Source of the DNA: Chara braunii
Lineage: Eukaryota > Streptophyta > Charophyceae > Charales > Characeae
Assembly (NCBI GenBank): GCA_003427395.1
Contig: BFEA01000012.1
Coordinates: 6,315,629 to 6,359,395, forward strand
Direction of reading: 5' to 3'
Length of the DNA stretch: 43,767 nt
In this document: in pieces, positions 21,120 to 32,192 of the stretch
Layout of the letters: each line of letters opens with the position of its first letter
Position numbering within the stretch: position 1 is the first letter of the stretch
The notes under the pieces: generated by a model
Seen by the model: the letters and a program-made list of their open reading frames with translations, nothing else
Databases searched by the model: none
Told to the model about the DNA's origin: nothing
Position numbers and translations under genes: made by a program

Positions 21120-22241
21120 CTTTTTTTTCCTTTTTCAATTTAAACACTCAGGCCACTTCTATTCTGGGGGACATCAGTCTGCACCAGCAAGCAAAGAACA
21201 AGTTCAAGTAATAGACGGGAAGGGGGTTTCAGCCTGATACCCCTGCCGTTCGAGACACTATGCAAGGGGCTAGGAGGGCTAACCAGGGCGGCCATCCGCT
21301 GGCCCTTCCTCGGGACTCACATAATGGCCGGGAGCCAAGGCTAAGCACCCAGACGAGCATTATGTGGGTCACAGGGGAGGCAGCCCGGGTCCCATGGGCG
21401 CCCCTCCAATCACCCGGCCTCACAATCTTGCACACCATTCCACCCTGTCTACAGCACCTCCCTTAACCCCCCTCTCGTTTCCCCCTCATGGCCATTGTCC
21501 AACCCGCTACTGGTCCTCATTACCTACCCTTTACATCACCCATTGCCACAGCACGTCAGTCCAAACACCCCACGAACAGCCATCTCAACTCACTTGTTTC
21601 ACTCATACCCCCTCTCGCTACCCCATAGGTATCACTTCTCCCAAGTGTTCGTGTTTTTTTCCATTTCCCCCCCTACCTACAAGGCCCATCCTACCTATTC
21701 CAGTGCGGCCAGCATTCCGCGCTTCCCCCATCCTACTAATGTTACATCTATGCCAGCCCCCTTACCACATACCACTTGTCATGTCTGACTATGGTGCATT
21801 GCGAGCTGACTATCGTGACCTGGAATCTAACCTACCACACCTAGGTCGCCCCTGCTCATTCAAATTAGAGGCATACTTCTAGAGTAGGGTCCCAAAGATC
21901 AAATTGCTCGACCCCGGTTCCTTCTTCACCGTTGTTGGGTACACCCCCCAAAATTTCCAAAATTGAGCGTCATCACTCCCCTGCCTCCACTTCTATTTCG
22001 ACCAGTCCGCGAGTAGTATCACTCTCATATTTCCATCACTCTGCTTCATATCCCCTACATGGTGACATACTAGCCCTGGCGGGTTCGTTCATTGCGCAAC
22101 GTCCATCTCTTTGTAGCACCGCGCCCCTCACCACTTCTGCTGCATAGAGGCTCTATTTACTCTCCCTATCCACCACGATCAAAGCCCCTCGACGGTCACA
22201 CTCCATGGGGAGGGCTCCTCCATAGCTGCCGCCCACCATGT

Positions 22242-22391
22242 CCAAAAATCCGCAACTATCGGGCAATGCAGGAAAAGATGGGGGATATATTTCGTCTGGC
22301 CACATCCTGGTGCCGAGCAGAGCCCCTCTGTGCGCCAGCTCTTTAATGCCAGCCATCGTGCAGTAGGGACAGCTAGGTGATAAATCTGCCA
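22242..22391 (-). pseudogene. LINE zinc-binding domain (zf-RVT) remnant
   Basis: The translation runs from LPWQIYHLAVPTARWLAL to HLFLHCPIVADFW and carries two cysteines, two histidines and a final cysteine in the order C-x4-C-x7-H-x3-H-C. The usual form has two residues between the first cysteines, so this copy has a small insertion. Position and order relative to the polymerase match plant L1-type ORF2. Confidence 0.8.
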
Positions 22392-22859
22392 TGGCAGCTC
22401 AGCCTGTTTCTGGTCAGGCAGTGTCCTCAAGATTGCGCACTGCTCCCGCCATTTCCAATGCGTCCATCTTAGGATCAATGTCGGGGGGGATCCATTCCCT
22501 TTTGGCCCATCTATCCCTAAGCTCTTCGGACACATCTTGCCTCAGAGGATTAACCTATAGATCGTCTTTGTGGTGATCTGTTGAAGTGGGATACTTCTCT
22601 TGCTATGATTTTTAGGGGGAAGGGACCATTCCTGGAGGTCCAGCACCGATTGTCTTCTGGTTTCGCCAGGCAAAAGGGGAGACAGACTTCCTTGCTCCTC
22701 TTACCTCCCTTGCAGACCCACATCGTCCCACTGTGGATGAGTCAATCAGGCACTTACAAGGGAGGTCCTCGTCAGTTCTCAACACTAGGGAACCCAGGCC
22801 CTCATAGCCTGTCCTTACTAACCATTCGTAGCCCACTGTCTCCCTGCTTTCTGTGGCCC

Positions 22860-23957
22860 CTAAATTCTATGCACTATGCGTGGCCGTGTCTCCCCCTTTC
22901 GACTCAACCAATCCCCTTGCTGCAGGTCCCTCATCTTTAATAGCTTGATCCACCAGGCTGAGATGGCTTCCCCCAATACACGTAACCTCTGGATCCTTCT
23001 AAACTGCCTCGGCAAGCTCTCTATCATTTCTTCATCAGTTCTCCAGTCCCCCCTCTGCATGTCCCATAGGTGTCCAACTTTGTAGACCGCTTGCTCCACC
23101 CACTGCCGCCCGAATGCCCACCCTTCCCTGCCACGGGTATGGGTCTCCATGAATATCGCATGTAAAGTATTATAAACATGTTGTCAAAGAGCAACCGATT
23201 ATAGACCGCATCCGCACTACATTGGAGGTGCCCTTCCATGGATACGGGTCTCCCTCAATGTCGCATATAAACCGGTTGTCAAATAACAACTGATTATAGC
23301 CTGCATCCGCAAACTCCGGCCACCTATATTGGAGGTGTATCTTTCCCTTCCACAACGACAGTAGTGTGGACCATACCGTCTTCCTCCGAATGTAGCTCAT
23401 GATATTGGTGCTGGTGAAATTGACCAATTCTGGCGAAGTTCTCAATGGACAGGCCACTTGGCGCTGCTTTGTCTTTGGCTCCCTTGCTGTCGCAACAGCA
23501 ACCATACAAGGTTCCTCAGTTGCAATGCAATCATCTGTAGCCTTGGGTCAAGAATTCCCAAGCCCCCTTTTTGCCACCCTACTAATGCTATCGCCCTTCA
23601 TCGCCCTCCCCACCCCTGGAATCAGTTTCACCAATGCCACACTGCTAATGCTATCGCCCTTCATCGCCCTCCCTGCCCATAGATACGCATGGATTGCTGT
23701 CCTCAACTGAGTTAGTAACCGATCGGGTCCGCATACCACAAGGGTTGCCAGCGCGGAGTTGTTAATCACCAGCGCCTTCACAAATACACCCAGATTAGTG
23801 TGCTCACCCCACACCACCATTCTGGTGATCTTCGCCACCACCAGTGAAAGCATCTGGGCTGTTACACTTACTCCTAGGAAGCACAGTCTCGCCTCCTCCC
23901 CTAGGGTGGGCACGCCCAAACCCTCTAGTAGGGGGTAATCCCTTAGACAACACGGCT
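22860..23957 (-). pseudogene. LINE ORF2 connecting region with internal duplications
   Basis: Fragments downstream of the polymerase include CFLGVSVTAQML, RTAIHAYLWAG, SYIRRKTVWSTLLSLWKGKI, YNQLLFDNRFI and PRQFRRIQRLRVLG, which are typical of the region between polymerase and zinc domain in plant LINEs. A 63-bp in-frame duplication (23582-23610 and 23645-23673) repeats GRAMKGDSIS. A second duplication of about 95 bp (near 23181 and 23276) repeats the LLFDN segment and breaks the frame. Confidence 0.75.
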
Positions 23958-24571
23958 CTAAGACCTTTTCCAATTTACTATCGCCCCCAAGTACTTGCAA
24001 AAAGTCATCAGGTCGTCCTTTAATACTTTTAGCTGGTGCGTCATTGGCGGGATAATGGCCACCAGGTCGTCCGCAAATACCAGCGTTTTCAGCCATTTGC
24101 GTGGCCCAATACTCGGCCCTTGCAGCCTGTCATCCCTTCTCATCAAGTCATGCAGTGCTTCAATATAGATCACACACAGTTCAGGGGATAACGAGCACCC
24201 CTGTCTAACCGACCTTGTGGTCCGGATCCCCTTTGACCTCATCCCGTTGACTTGCATGTAGGTTTGTGCATCGGTTAGCAAGGTCCACCCCCACCCCCTG
24301 AAGATACCACCAATTCCCCTCCTCTCCATACTTTGCAGCATGAATGTCCATTTGACCCGATCATAAGCCTTTTCAAGGTCAATAAGGACGAGCACTAACT
24401 ATGTGCTCCCCTCCGTTTGCCACCTCCAATACCTGTCTGGCCAGTTGGATATCGGTGAACTATCTGTCTGCCCGGTACGAATCCCGTCTGCGTGGGATGG
24501 ACCAGTGTCAGCAATACTGCACTCAAGTGGGTCGCCAGGATCTTTGGCAATATCTTGTACATCTTCCCCAA
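23958..24571 (-). pseudogene. LINE reverse transcriptase domain (broken)
   Basis: The main block (24395-23958, 145 codons) contains the catalytic palm motifs: LIDLEKAYDRVKW (first Asp), VRQGCSLSPELC, and VFADDLVAI at about 24080-24051 with both catalytic Asp residues present. Upstream, in another frame (about 24571-24405), lies the conserved KILPKILATHL and HPTQTGFVPGR block that belongs directly before it, followed by a stop, so at least one frameshift separates the two. The intact palm suggests moderate age. No functional protein is expected. Confidence 0.85.
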
Positions 24572-24759
24572 AGGATCTTAGGCCCCCTCTGGGGAGGCTC
24601 TGATGCAAATGCATATGGACCCCCGCGGCGCACCGATTCAGCCACCTCGTTAACGGCCTAAAAATGTGGAGGTACTGGTGGTTTAAATACCGAGATTGAA
24701 AAATTGGCTTTCCGTACTTCCGAAAGTCGGTAGGCCAGAAGAAAGCAGAGGGCGGCAAA

Positions 24760-25110
24760 ATTCAAAACAAAAAAGAAAGCGCCAACTTTGGCAATTCTTC
24801 ATGCTCAGATCCCGTAGAAGTATGCACAAAAATATCTGAAAATTTGAGATCCCGTAGATTAGGTCCTGATCTTTCCAGGAAAATTATCAGGAAAAAAAAA
24901 ACAAAAAGACCATGAAATAAATTGTCATGCCAATTCGGCACCTCTTCATCGTCCCGCTGCCGCATGTGGACCATGCAACTTTTGCTGGGGGGAAGTACTC
25001 CGACTTCAGTGATTTTTTGCACTCAGAAGAATGCACCAAAAAAAACTGAAAATTGGAGGGCCCATAGACGGCCCGGCCTTTCCAGGAATTTTTTTTTTTT
25101 TTTTTAAATG
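24760..25110 (+). repeat. Family D dispersed repeat, single copy
   Basis: It shares ordered blocks with the array at 38033-38830: CAACTTTGGCAATT, GAAAATTTGAGA then CCGTAGATTAGGTC then GATCTTTCCAGG, AAGTACTCCGACTTCAGTGA then TTTTTTGC, and a final A- or T-rich part. Several A or T runs lie inside (24891-24903, 25088-25104). No open frame is conserved between copies, so this is a non-coding repeat family of unknown class. Confidence 0.75.
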
Positions 25111-25303
25111 AGTGAGAGCAGAAATCCAAATTCCATCATCACATTGGGAACCAGATAGTCGTGTGTCATACAGAAAGCAGAATGCACCAAGTACACACCA
25201 AATAAGAGCATAGCAATGAACTCAATTGTCAATGTCGGCCCCTTGTCTCGCCACCATCAACAAAGATCCAATGTCGCTCTTCCAACTGGTGCTTGGCGCC
25301 CAA

Positions 25304-25770
25304 CCACAGACTCACGATGCCTATCCTAGCCTACACTATGACGATGCAACCAGGAGAACTTCAGCAGCAAAGTGATGCACATCAAGATGTTACCCATGCA
25401 GACCTCCATGACACACCCGGTACGTCCTCCTCTCTCCCCAAGCTCACTTGCTGACCGTCCCTCACAGGGCTTAGTGAACTTGGGGAGAGAGGCCACAGAC
25501 TCACGATGCCTATCCTAGCCTACACTATGACGATGCAACCAGGAGAACTTCAGCAGCAGAAGTGATGCACATCGAGATGTTACCCATGCAGACCGCCATG
25601 ACACACCCGGTACATCCTCCCCTCTCCCCAAGCTCACTTGCTGACCATCCCTCACAGGCCTTAGTGAGCATGGGGAGAGAGGAGGACATACCTGCTGACT
25701 GTCCCCATGCCTGTCAACCACACGCTTAGTGAGCTTGGGGAGGGAGGAGGACATACCTGGTGATTGTCAA
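25304..25770. repeat. 189-bp tandem duplication with hairpins
   Basis: A unit beginning CCACAGACTCACGATGCC at 25304 is repeated at 25493 (period 189 bp) with only a few differences. Each unit ends in an inverted repeat: CTCTCCCCAAGCTCACT followed about 25 bases later by AGTGANCNTGGGGAGAG. Two further truncated units (AGTGAGC, then TGGGGAG, then GAGGACATACCTG) follow to about 25760. No coding frame is conserved across copies. Confidence 0.85.
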
Positions 25771-27399
25771 CCACAGACTCGTTACCATCCCCATGCCCGA
25801 GGACCACCTTTAACCCCACCGGCCTCCGGAGCGAGCAGCCCGGCTATGGCTGCCGCTCTCCTAGCTGTGCCCAGCAGCCTTGCACCCAGCGCCCATGTGC
25901 ACTCTTCCAGTCAGTGCCCTGCTTTGCCCAGCATCGACAATGGCAGCACTGCCGCAGAGGCCTCCCTGTATCTGAGCCCAGGGCCTTTGCAGATACTGAC
26001 CTGGGACCGACTTGGTTAGAGCAGCCCAACTGTGCGATGTGGCTGCTGCTCTCCCATTCGCCGATAGGCTGTCAGCCACATCGCACTGTCGCACGTTCTG
26101 GCCAGGGGCTGGTCACACAGCCCTCAAGTCTGGGCCCTTCCAGAAGCTTTGGCCGGCCATGATTCTCAAAGGCCATGTGCACAGCGGATGAGGTCATCTA
26201 TCACGCTCAGTGAGAGGGCCCTAATCCGCAAGGCAATAAATAAAGGGGACCTAGCCCAGTTGACAGGTGACCTGATTTGCTCCTAATATAATGTTCCACT
26301 CTCTCAGGTTACCCCGAAGCAACTCCTCAAAGCAAAGATGAGAGATGAATGGAAAGCATTGCATAGGCTGATTTAATACCTATGTTTCATATCATAATGG
26401 GAACACGACGGGAGGAGGGGCACTGGTAGCCAACTGAGGGAGTCCTCAAGGTGATCAGCAGCAATCATGCTTAATCAACCCACTGAAATGGTCTGGTGCT
26501 ACCGTCAGCAAGTTGTACCACTGGATGGATGCACTTGTTGTCAAGATGCAACCAATAAGACCGCATCCGGGAGGCAGACACAAAGACTAATCCATTACAT
26601 AGGTCGTCATTCATAACATCTCCATAGTGCTCCCCCTTTTCCCAGTTTTTTTCATTGTTTCCTGTCATGGAGATCCAACCTGGAATCAACAAGTCGCTGC
26701 TGTCTTCAGGTAAATGCTGACCAGTTAAGCGAGGTCAGCATGCACAAACTCCTAACTGAAGAGGGCACTCTCCTCGGCGACCCTATGCTGGACGCATAGA
26801 CAAAAGACACTGCCTCTGTAGCGGGAGAACCAATACTTATTCTTAATTACTACAGATCTAGGCAATCAAGCTCCTGAACCACAATATTAGATCTGTCCTG
26901 CAAACCCTGACAAGGCCCAGTACCGTGCCTGTTTCTGGCAGTCTGAGAGGGGGAAATCCAGGCCTACAGAGGTCACAGCTTTGGGAAAACAGAACGCCTG
27001 GTGGTCTTAAGCCATAAAGTGCAACGGAACCTCTCTTTCGGAAGAACCTTGACAGCTGAATCAGGTCATCCCTATCAGGACGCAACAAGAGGCGGCAACA
27101 GTGGCAGTGTGGGTGGAGATGATGTAAGATTAATAGTCAAGAAGGGAGGGCCAAGAACTGGAGGCAGGGAGCATTGAGATGGAGGCTACGGGCGAGGCGA
27201 GGGTAGATGATAGGGACAGAGGCAAAGTTGTCGATCAACGAATGGGAGTTGAGGGGACTGAACACTGAAGCAGCAAGACCAAGAAAGGTCCGTGGCAAAG
27301 TCAGGGATCTGTGTTCCATTACCGTGGTAAGGCAGACAGAAGGAGGTTGTTGTGAGGACAGATGGCGTAGATGGAAGATTGGCCATCAAAGCATACGAA
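25771..27399. other. Intergenic stretch, no gene seen
   Basis: Open frames of up to 132 codons are present, but none shows a recognised motif. A minus-strand frame at 26471-26692 has ordinary protein-like composition without splice support. Confidence 0.5.
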
Positions 27400-27601
27400 T
27401 ACCTTCTTCCCCCAAACATAAGGCATATGCGTTGTAAACGAATACAATGCATAGGGTGTGTTCTATTCGGATACAACGCATACACGTTCTATTCGAATAG
27501 CCCCGATTTTCAAACATAACCCATATGCGTTCTATTCGGATTTTGTTCAAATTCCGAAACTCGAATACAGCACATATGCGTCATGTTCAGGGAAGAAGGT
27601 A
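27400..27601. mobile_element. Family C inverted-repeat element (MITE), TA-flanked
   Basis: The ends CCTTCTTCCC and GGGAAGAAGG are perfect inverted repeats, and each is flanked by TA. That is the target-site duplication expected for Tc1/mariner-type elements. The interior of about 180 bp is built of imperfect copies of a partly palindromic motif around CATATGCGTTCTATTCGGA. No coding capacity. Class assignment rests only on the TA flanks and short ends. Confidence 0.6.
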
Positions 27602-28419
27602 GTCATTGAATGAGTCGAGTAATCTGTGGAGGGTATCAGCGCTACCATGAAGAGATAAGAGGGTCCAACCCTGGGGCTCGGTCAATGGAGGGTGTCCTCC
27701 AGAAAGCTTGCAAGGAGTACCATGTTGTTACTACAGCTCTGCAAGTCTTGCCAGTCGGTTCAAATTTTGAGTTGTCCCGTGTAGGCCCTGCTGGTTCACG
27801 AGAAGGAAGGTTGTATGTGGTCCCAGGATGACAGGCAAAAGACAAATTCCACGCTGTCATAGACACTAGTGAAGCAGTGATCCACAGGTTCAAACACGAA
27901 GTGTGTAGCTAAAAGGGACAGGGGGCACAGGAGACCATGCGCATTCGAGGCCATATTGTTTCTGGCAGTGGTGGCAAATTACCGCAAAAAGGAACCTTCT
28001 TCTTATTTTGTTTTTTGTGCAACAAAGAACAACATTGTCAATGGGTTGGTACACGAATGCATACTGCTGAGTGCTCCAAACATCGGACATAAACCAGGCC
28101 TCATCCCCGTAAAGTGCCAAGTTGGGAGTCTCTTTCCTTACCATAGGAATCTGAATTGACAATGTACCGTCTGCAGTGCACATACAAACACGAAACGGGG
28201 GGTTTTCTGCAAACGATAGCTAACCGAGTCCTACTGACCTACCTGCCACCTACAGATATTAGCGATCACAGGTTGACTTCTTGTGCATGGTGCGCAGTTG
28301 ACCACTGCTAAGATGGCAATTTCAGAGCTCAGAACGGTTCCCATACTAATCCGGTTTCACAAGGTACCACCCGCGTTCTGTAGGTAGGTGTCCATAACAA
28401 TCAGACAGGGACGTTTGCG
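27602..28419. other. Intergenic stretch, no gene assigned
   Basis: A minus-strand frame at 27890-28183 contains YGDEAWFMSDVW, loosely like a DDE transposase catalytic segment, but nothing else in the frame supports that. A GATAGCTAACCGAGTCC segment at 28215-28231 is related to the hairpin region that follows. Confidence 0.4.
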
Positions 28420-28473
28420 ACAGATAGGTGACGGGCAGTAGGGGCCCGTCAGCTATCTGTCGGGCCCCTACTG
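28420..28473. repeat. Two overlapping, mutually exclusive hairpins
   Basis: CAGTAGGGGCCCG (28436-28448) pairs perfectly with CGGGCCCCTACTG (28461-28473) around a 12-base loop. Alternatively GACAGATAGGTGACGGG (28420-28436) pairs at 16 of 17 positions with CCCGTCAGCTATCTGTC (28445-28461). The two stems share bases and cannot form together. Whether this is a switch or simply nested palindromes from repeat history cannot be told from sequence. Confidence 0.8.
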
Positions 28474-28677
28474 ACCTGCCTTCCAACAAAGGGGGGGGGA
28501 AAGTGGGTCCCTACTGACCTGCCTTCCAACAAAGGGGGGAAAAAATGATAGCTGACGTGCAGTAGGGAAAAAAAAGTGGGTCCCTACTGACCTGCCTTCC
28601 AACAATTGGATCTCTGTTGATGGTGGCGAGACACGGGACAACCTGCCTTCCAACATAGGGGGGAAAAAGTGGGTCGG
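28464..28677. repeat. Tandem repeat, four units
   Basis: CCCTACTGACCTGCCTTCCA followed by ACAAAGG, a G run, an A run and GTGGGT occurs about four times with variable spacing (CCTTCCAAC near 28479, 28522, 28596 and 28647). The third unit is interrupted by a GATAGCTGACGTGCAGTAGG insertion that is the reverse of part of the adjacent hairpin. Confidence 0.8.
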
Positions 28678-29834
28678 GATCTCTAGAAGTGGTTTCTACA
28701 TCTGACTCACCTCCCTCTGTCATGCGTGTCATATACATGCACTAACAGAAACCCCCTGCCTGCCAAATAACGGAGACAACGTTTTCTCAAACACACTGAT
28801 TATGGACCACATATGTTCAATAAAAAGATGTGACCGTGGTTATCTTCTTATTAGGCACGTAGGCTAATTAATCAGTCGACTTCTGTTATTCCCATATTTA
28901 AATCAAACAAACACCCAAACAGAAAAGAAACGTAGCCAAGCGTCATTCGTATGAATAACTAGCGCTCTCTAGCGCGTGCGCGAGCGCGCTCACATGCCTG
29001 ATGATGTCATTGTCTCCTCCTAACGCAGTGTCCTTTTCCCAATGCCACAGGTAATCTCGGGCCCCTGTCGCCAATACTGTGAGAGATAAGATCAATCCTT
29101 GACGCGAATACAGTTGACGTTGACGATGACGATTCACGATATAGTCCCAAGCACATCACGAACAAACACTGCTCGGAACCTTTTCCACCCGCTTTCCGTG
29201 CAAAGATCTTACTGATCACCTAAGGGAGAAACAATCACAGTCAGGCCAAATGACAAAGACGGAATCAAAACTCGCATGAAATCCACCTGATATCGAACAA
29301 ATTTGAGGGGGACACAAAGAGCGACGGGGAAGAGGAAAGAGGAGGAGCCACGAAGGCTGAGAAGAAGAGGGAGCAGACGAGCAGAAGCGAGGGAGAAGCG
29401 GGACCAGAGGCACGACAGAAGCGAGGGAGAAGACTGCCGAAAGGGAGAAGAACGATGTGTAGCCGGTTCACAGGGAATGCTGATGACCTACAATACGTAT
29501 GCACGCACGTGGAATACACACGCCTACGCCTGGAATACATGTGCATGGTATGTGTACCGGAGGCTGAAGGTAGGTGGGGAGGGGGGCAGGGGATGCGCCC
29601 TCAAGACATGCACCAACGGCGCCACGATTCCGCAAGTTTCAAACCCTCGCGGGATGTATTGGCATGCACATCTGTGCGCAATCCGCCTAAAGCACATGAT
29701 TGGGCTGATGATCGCAGCAGATCACGGAAGACGAAGACATCTAGAGTTCAAAAAGCGACAAAAAACAAAGACACTGCTACTGTAGAAGCAATGGCAAGGG
29801 TGAATAGCAAAAGCAGTCGTGGAAGGCAAGATAA
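28678..29834. other. Intergenic stretch, no gene seen
   Basis: Contains a short CG-rich palindromic stretch (GCGCGTGCGCGAGCGCGC near 28972-28990) and a purine-rich block at 29300-29460. Long plus-strand frames over 29303-29850 start without ATG and are Arg/Glu-rich because of the purine bias. No domain was recognised. Confidence 0.5.
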
Positions 29835-30470
29835 TGATGATCATCATCATTGACAAGCATCATCATCATCATCATAATCATCATCATCATCATCATCATC
29901 ATCATAATCATCATCATAATCATCATCATAATGGTGATGATGACGATCTTGGTGACAACTGCGATGATGATAATGACGACGGTGACAACGATGATGATGG
30001 TGATTGGGTGGCAGTGCTGGGAGTGATGATGACGGTGATTACATGGACTACTCCGATGATGCTCATGTTGACTCTTTTGTGCCTCAGCGGGCGTGGCGAA
30101 CAGAAGTACCAGAATGAGAGGTTGAGGCAGAAGAGCGAGAAGAACAAGAACAGGAGAAACGAGAGGAGGAGGAGGAGGAGGAAGACAAAAGAGAGGAATC
30201 ATCCTTCTTGTTGCTTTTATAGAAACCGCACTGGTGATAGCCGTCATGGCAGTGGTGTACCGACGGGCAAAAAGCGCTTGAGGCGCAACCTATGATGATG
30301 ATCGTCATCATCACGAGCATCCGTCATCATCATCATCATTATCAACACCTCCGTCATCATCATCATCATCAACACCTCCGTCATCATCATCATCATCATC
30401 ATCGTCGTCGTCCTCGTTGTTGCAGACGTCGTATATGATGATGACGGGGGTCAGGGTGGTGATGATGACA
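29835..30470. repeat. CAT/GAT trinucleotide arrays with polarity switch
   Basis: Plus-strand CAT repeats (29835-29930) change to GAT repeats (29933-30060), and CAT repeats return after about 30300 with interspersed AACACCTCCGT units (30335-30400). The polarity change makes the block self-complementary, so a hairpin is possible. Reading frames over it (His, Asp, Met or Ile runs) are artefacts. Confidence 0.9.
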
Positions 30471-30600
30471 ATACGTTACGATGATGATGATAAGTGATGA
30501 TAAGCGATGATAAGTGATGATAATCGATGATAAGCGATGATAAGTGATGATAAGTGATGATAAGTAATGATAAGACTATCATAGTAGTTGATAGTGATGA
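30471..30600. repeat. 10-bp minisatellite, GATGATAAGY
   Basis: At least eight consecutive 10-bp units alternate between GATGATAAGT and GATGATAAGC (about 30488-30574). The regular 10-bp period, close to one helical turn, distinguishes it from the neighbouring trinucleotide arrays. Confidence 0.85.
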
Positions 30601-31217
30601 TGGCAATGACGACGAGGAGTGGCAGTAACAAAGCCGTAGAAAGCAGTAGCAGAAGAAAAACTCGACAATGATGCTTGATGATGGTGATGATGATGATGAT
30701 CAAGGTAATGACTTTTGGATGCAACGGCTGCGCTTTCCGAAGGAGGGCTAAAAAACAGTGCCCACGTGGCAATAATGAGGATGATGTTGATGATATGAGC
30801 TCTCCTTGAGTTTCGTCTTCTTCTTTACTTTCCTTTTCTTTCTGCCTTTCCCTTCTTTTACTTCTTCCTTTTCTGACGCCGCTTTTCTTCTCTCTTCCGT
30901 GCAATAACCGACAGATAGATAGGCTTTCTGCTGCTAAGCCTCAAGGGTAGCGGCGTACGCAACCTGAGGTATAGCACATGTTGACATGGAGTAGACTGGC
31001 GCACACCTGACGTGTGATGAATCGGGGTCGTGTACATGACAGCTGGGAAAGTCATTGCTCTACATTCATTCCTCTGTCCGATTATACGTTCGTTTGACCA
31101 GCAGCTTATCAGCTATAGTTTTGTATATCCCCCCGTACATACCAAAGGTGAACAAAAAAAAGAGAAAAAAGACAAAACGAGGGGAAAAAAAAGAAGAAAA
31201 AGTTTGCACTTACTGTT
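30601..31217. other. Intergenic stretch, no gene seen
   Basis: GAT-rich remnants continue to about 30800, then a T/C-rich block (30805-30895). No coding frame was recognised. Confidence 0.5.
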
Positions 31218-31221
31218 CCCC

Positions 31222-31260
<39 letters not shown>

Positions 31261-31268
31261 TTCTCGGC

Positions 31269-31317
<49 letters not shown>

Positions 31318-31332
31318 TCCAAAAAAAAAAAA
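31218..31332. repeat. Compound repeat: poly-C, CT, CA, poly-A
   Basis: About 38 C (31223-31260), a 10-base spacer, about 14 CT (31271-31299), about 9 CA (31299-31317) and 12 A (31321-31332) follow one another. The C run length is unlikely to be accurate in a draft assembly. Confidence 0.95.
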
Positions 31333-32192
31333 GCGATTTTCTTTTGAAGCTCAGTGACAAATTAAATTCACATACAACCTATGTGGGTCGATGTGTGAAC
31401 ACGCACTTATTGATGGACTATCTCTTACTACTTGCATCATCGATCACGGGGAGGTATTCTGCTAATTGTGCATTTTATTTTCTATTGAAGGAGGTTTAGC
31501 CCCTAGTAGTAATATTGTACCATCTACCTGGATACAAAGTCGTGATCTGTTAAACAATAGACACATGTGAGTGGCTGGACCTGGTCTGCCAGATCTATCA
31601 AGACAAATATATATATATTGTCACAGATCTATAGATATATAGATAGATATAGATACAGATATATCGTCACAGAGAATTGCCCAGTGAGCCGTAGGCAGAA
31701 AGGTACAAAAGGACAAGAAACGGGAGGCTGTGACGCCGACTCGTCAGGAGGCTGAGTATAGTCCATATGCAGATTATATGTAGATTTTTTTATTTTATTT
31801 TTTTTAGATTATATATCTACCGTTACAGATCTACCTACGGAATCTCTGACGACATTTATACATATATTTATTTACATACGTAAATCTAATGTTACAGATC
31901 TATATCGACCACATCGGCGTTGAATCAACAGAATATATGAACACAATCAACTGATACATGGGGCTGTTTCTTGACCACATCACCATTATCAATCACGGCG
32001 AGGTATTCTTTCAAACGTGGGTATACTTTCAAAAGACGTTTAAAATCACACATTTCTGACAAAATCCATGGTGCGAATTAGCTTGTGGGGAAACCCGACC
32101 AAATATCTTTCCACACATGTATCCTGGTCTCGAATGGCACGTGCGCCGCCACCGCCGCAAGCCTTGTCACCTCCCCTCCCCTCCGACACAGA
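31333..32192. other. AT-rich stretch with repeated TACAGATCTA motif
   Basis: TACAGATCTA or CACAGATCTA recurs (near 31622, 31824 and 31892) among ATAG/ATAT-rich simple sequence, and TATCGTCACAG appears near 31661. GATCACGGGGAGGTATTCT at 31442 has a near-copy at 31993. No coding frame was recognised. Confidence 0.5.

Larger units (their letters stand above)
21120..24665 (-). mobile_element. L1-type LINE, 5'-truncated and decayed
   Basis: Minus-strand frames carry, in the expected order, the reverse transcriptase, the connecting region and the zinc-binding domain of a plant-type LINE ORF2. No apurinic endonuclease or ORF1 part was found upstream of about 24665, so the copy is 5'-truncated. The frame is broken several times. 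The coding remains end near 22180. The 3' limit is uncertain; an A-rich tract on the minus strand at 21119-21137 is a possible tail. No target-site duplication was confirmed. Confidence 0.8.

Noticed and set aside
27890-28183. Possible DDE transposase fragment (YGDEAWFMSDVW)
   Set aside because: Only the GDEAWF word resembles mariner-type catalytic segments. The following residues do not fit and no second catalytic block was found.
29303-29853. Arg/Glu-rich plus-strand frames of 130-160 codons
   Set aside because: Purine-rich DNA gives such frames by chance. There is no ATG at the start of the open stretch and no domain.
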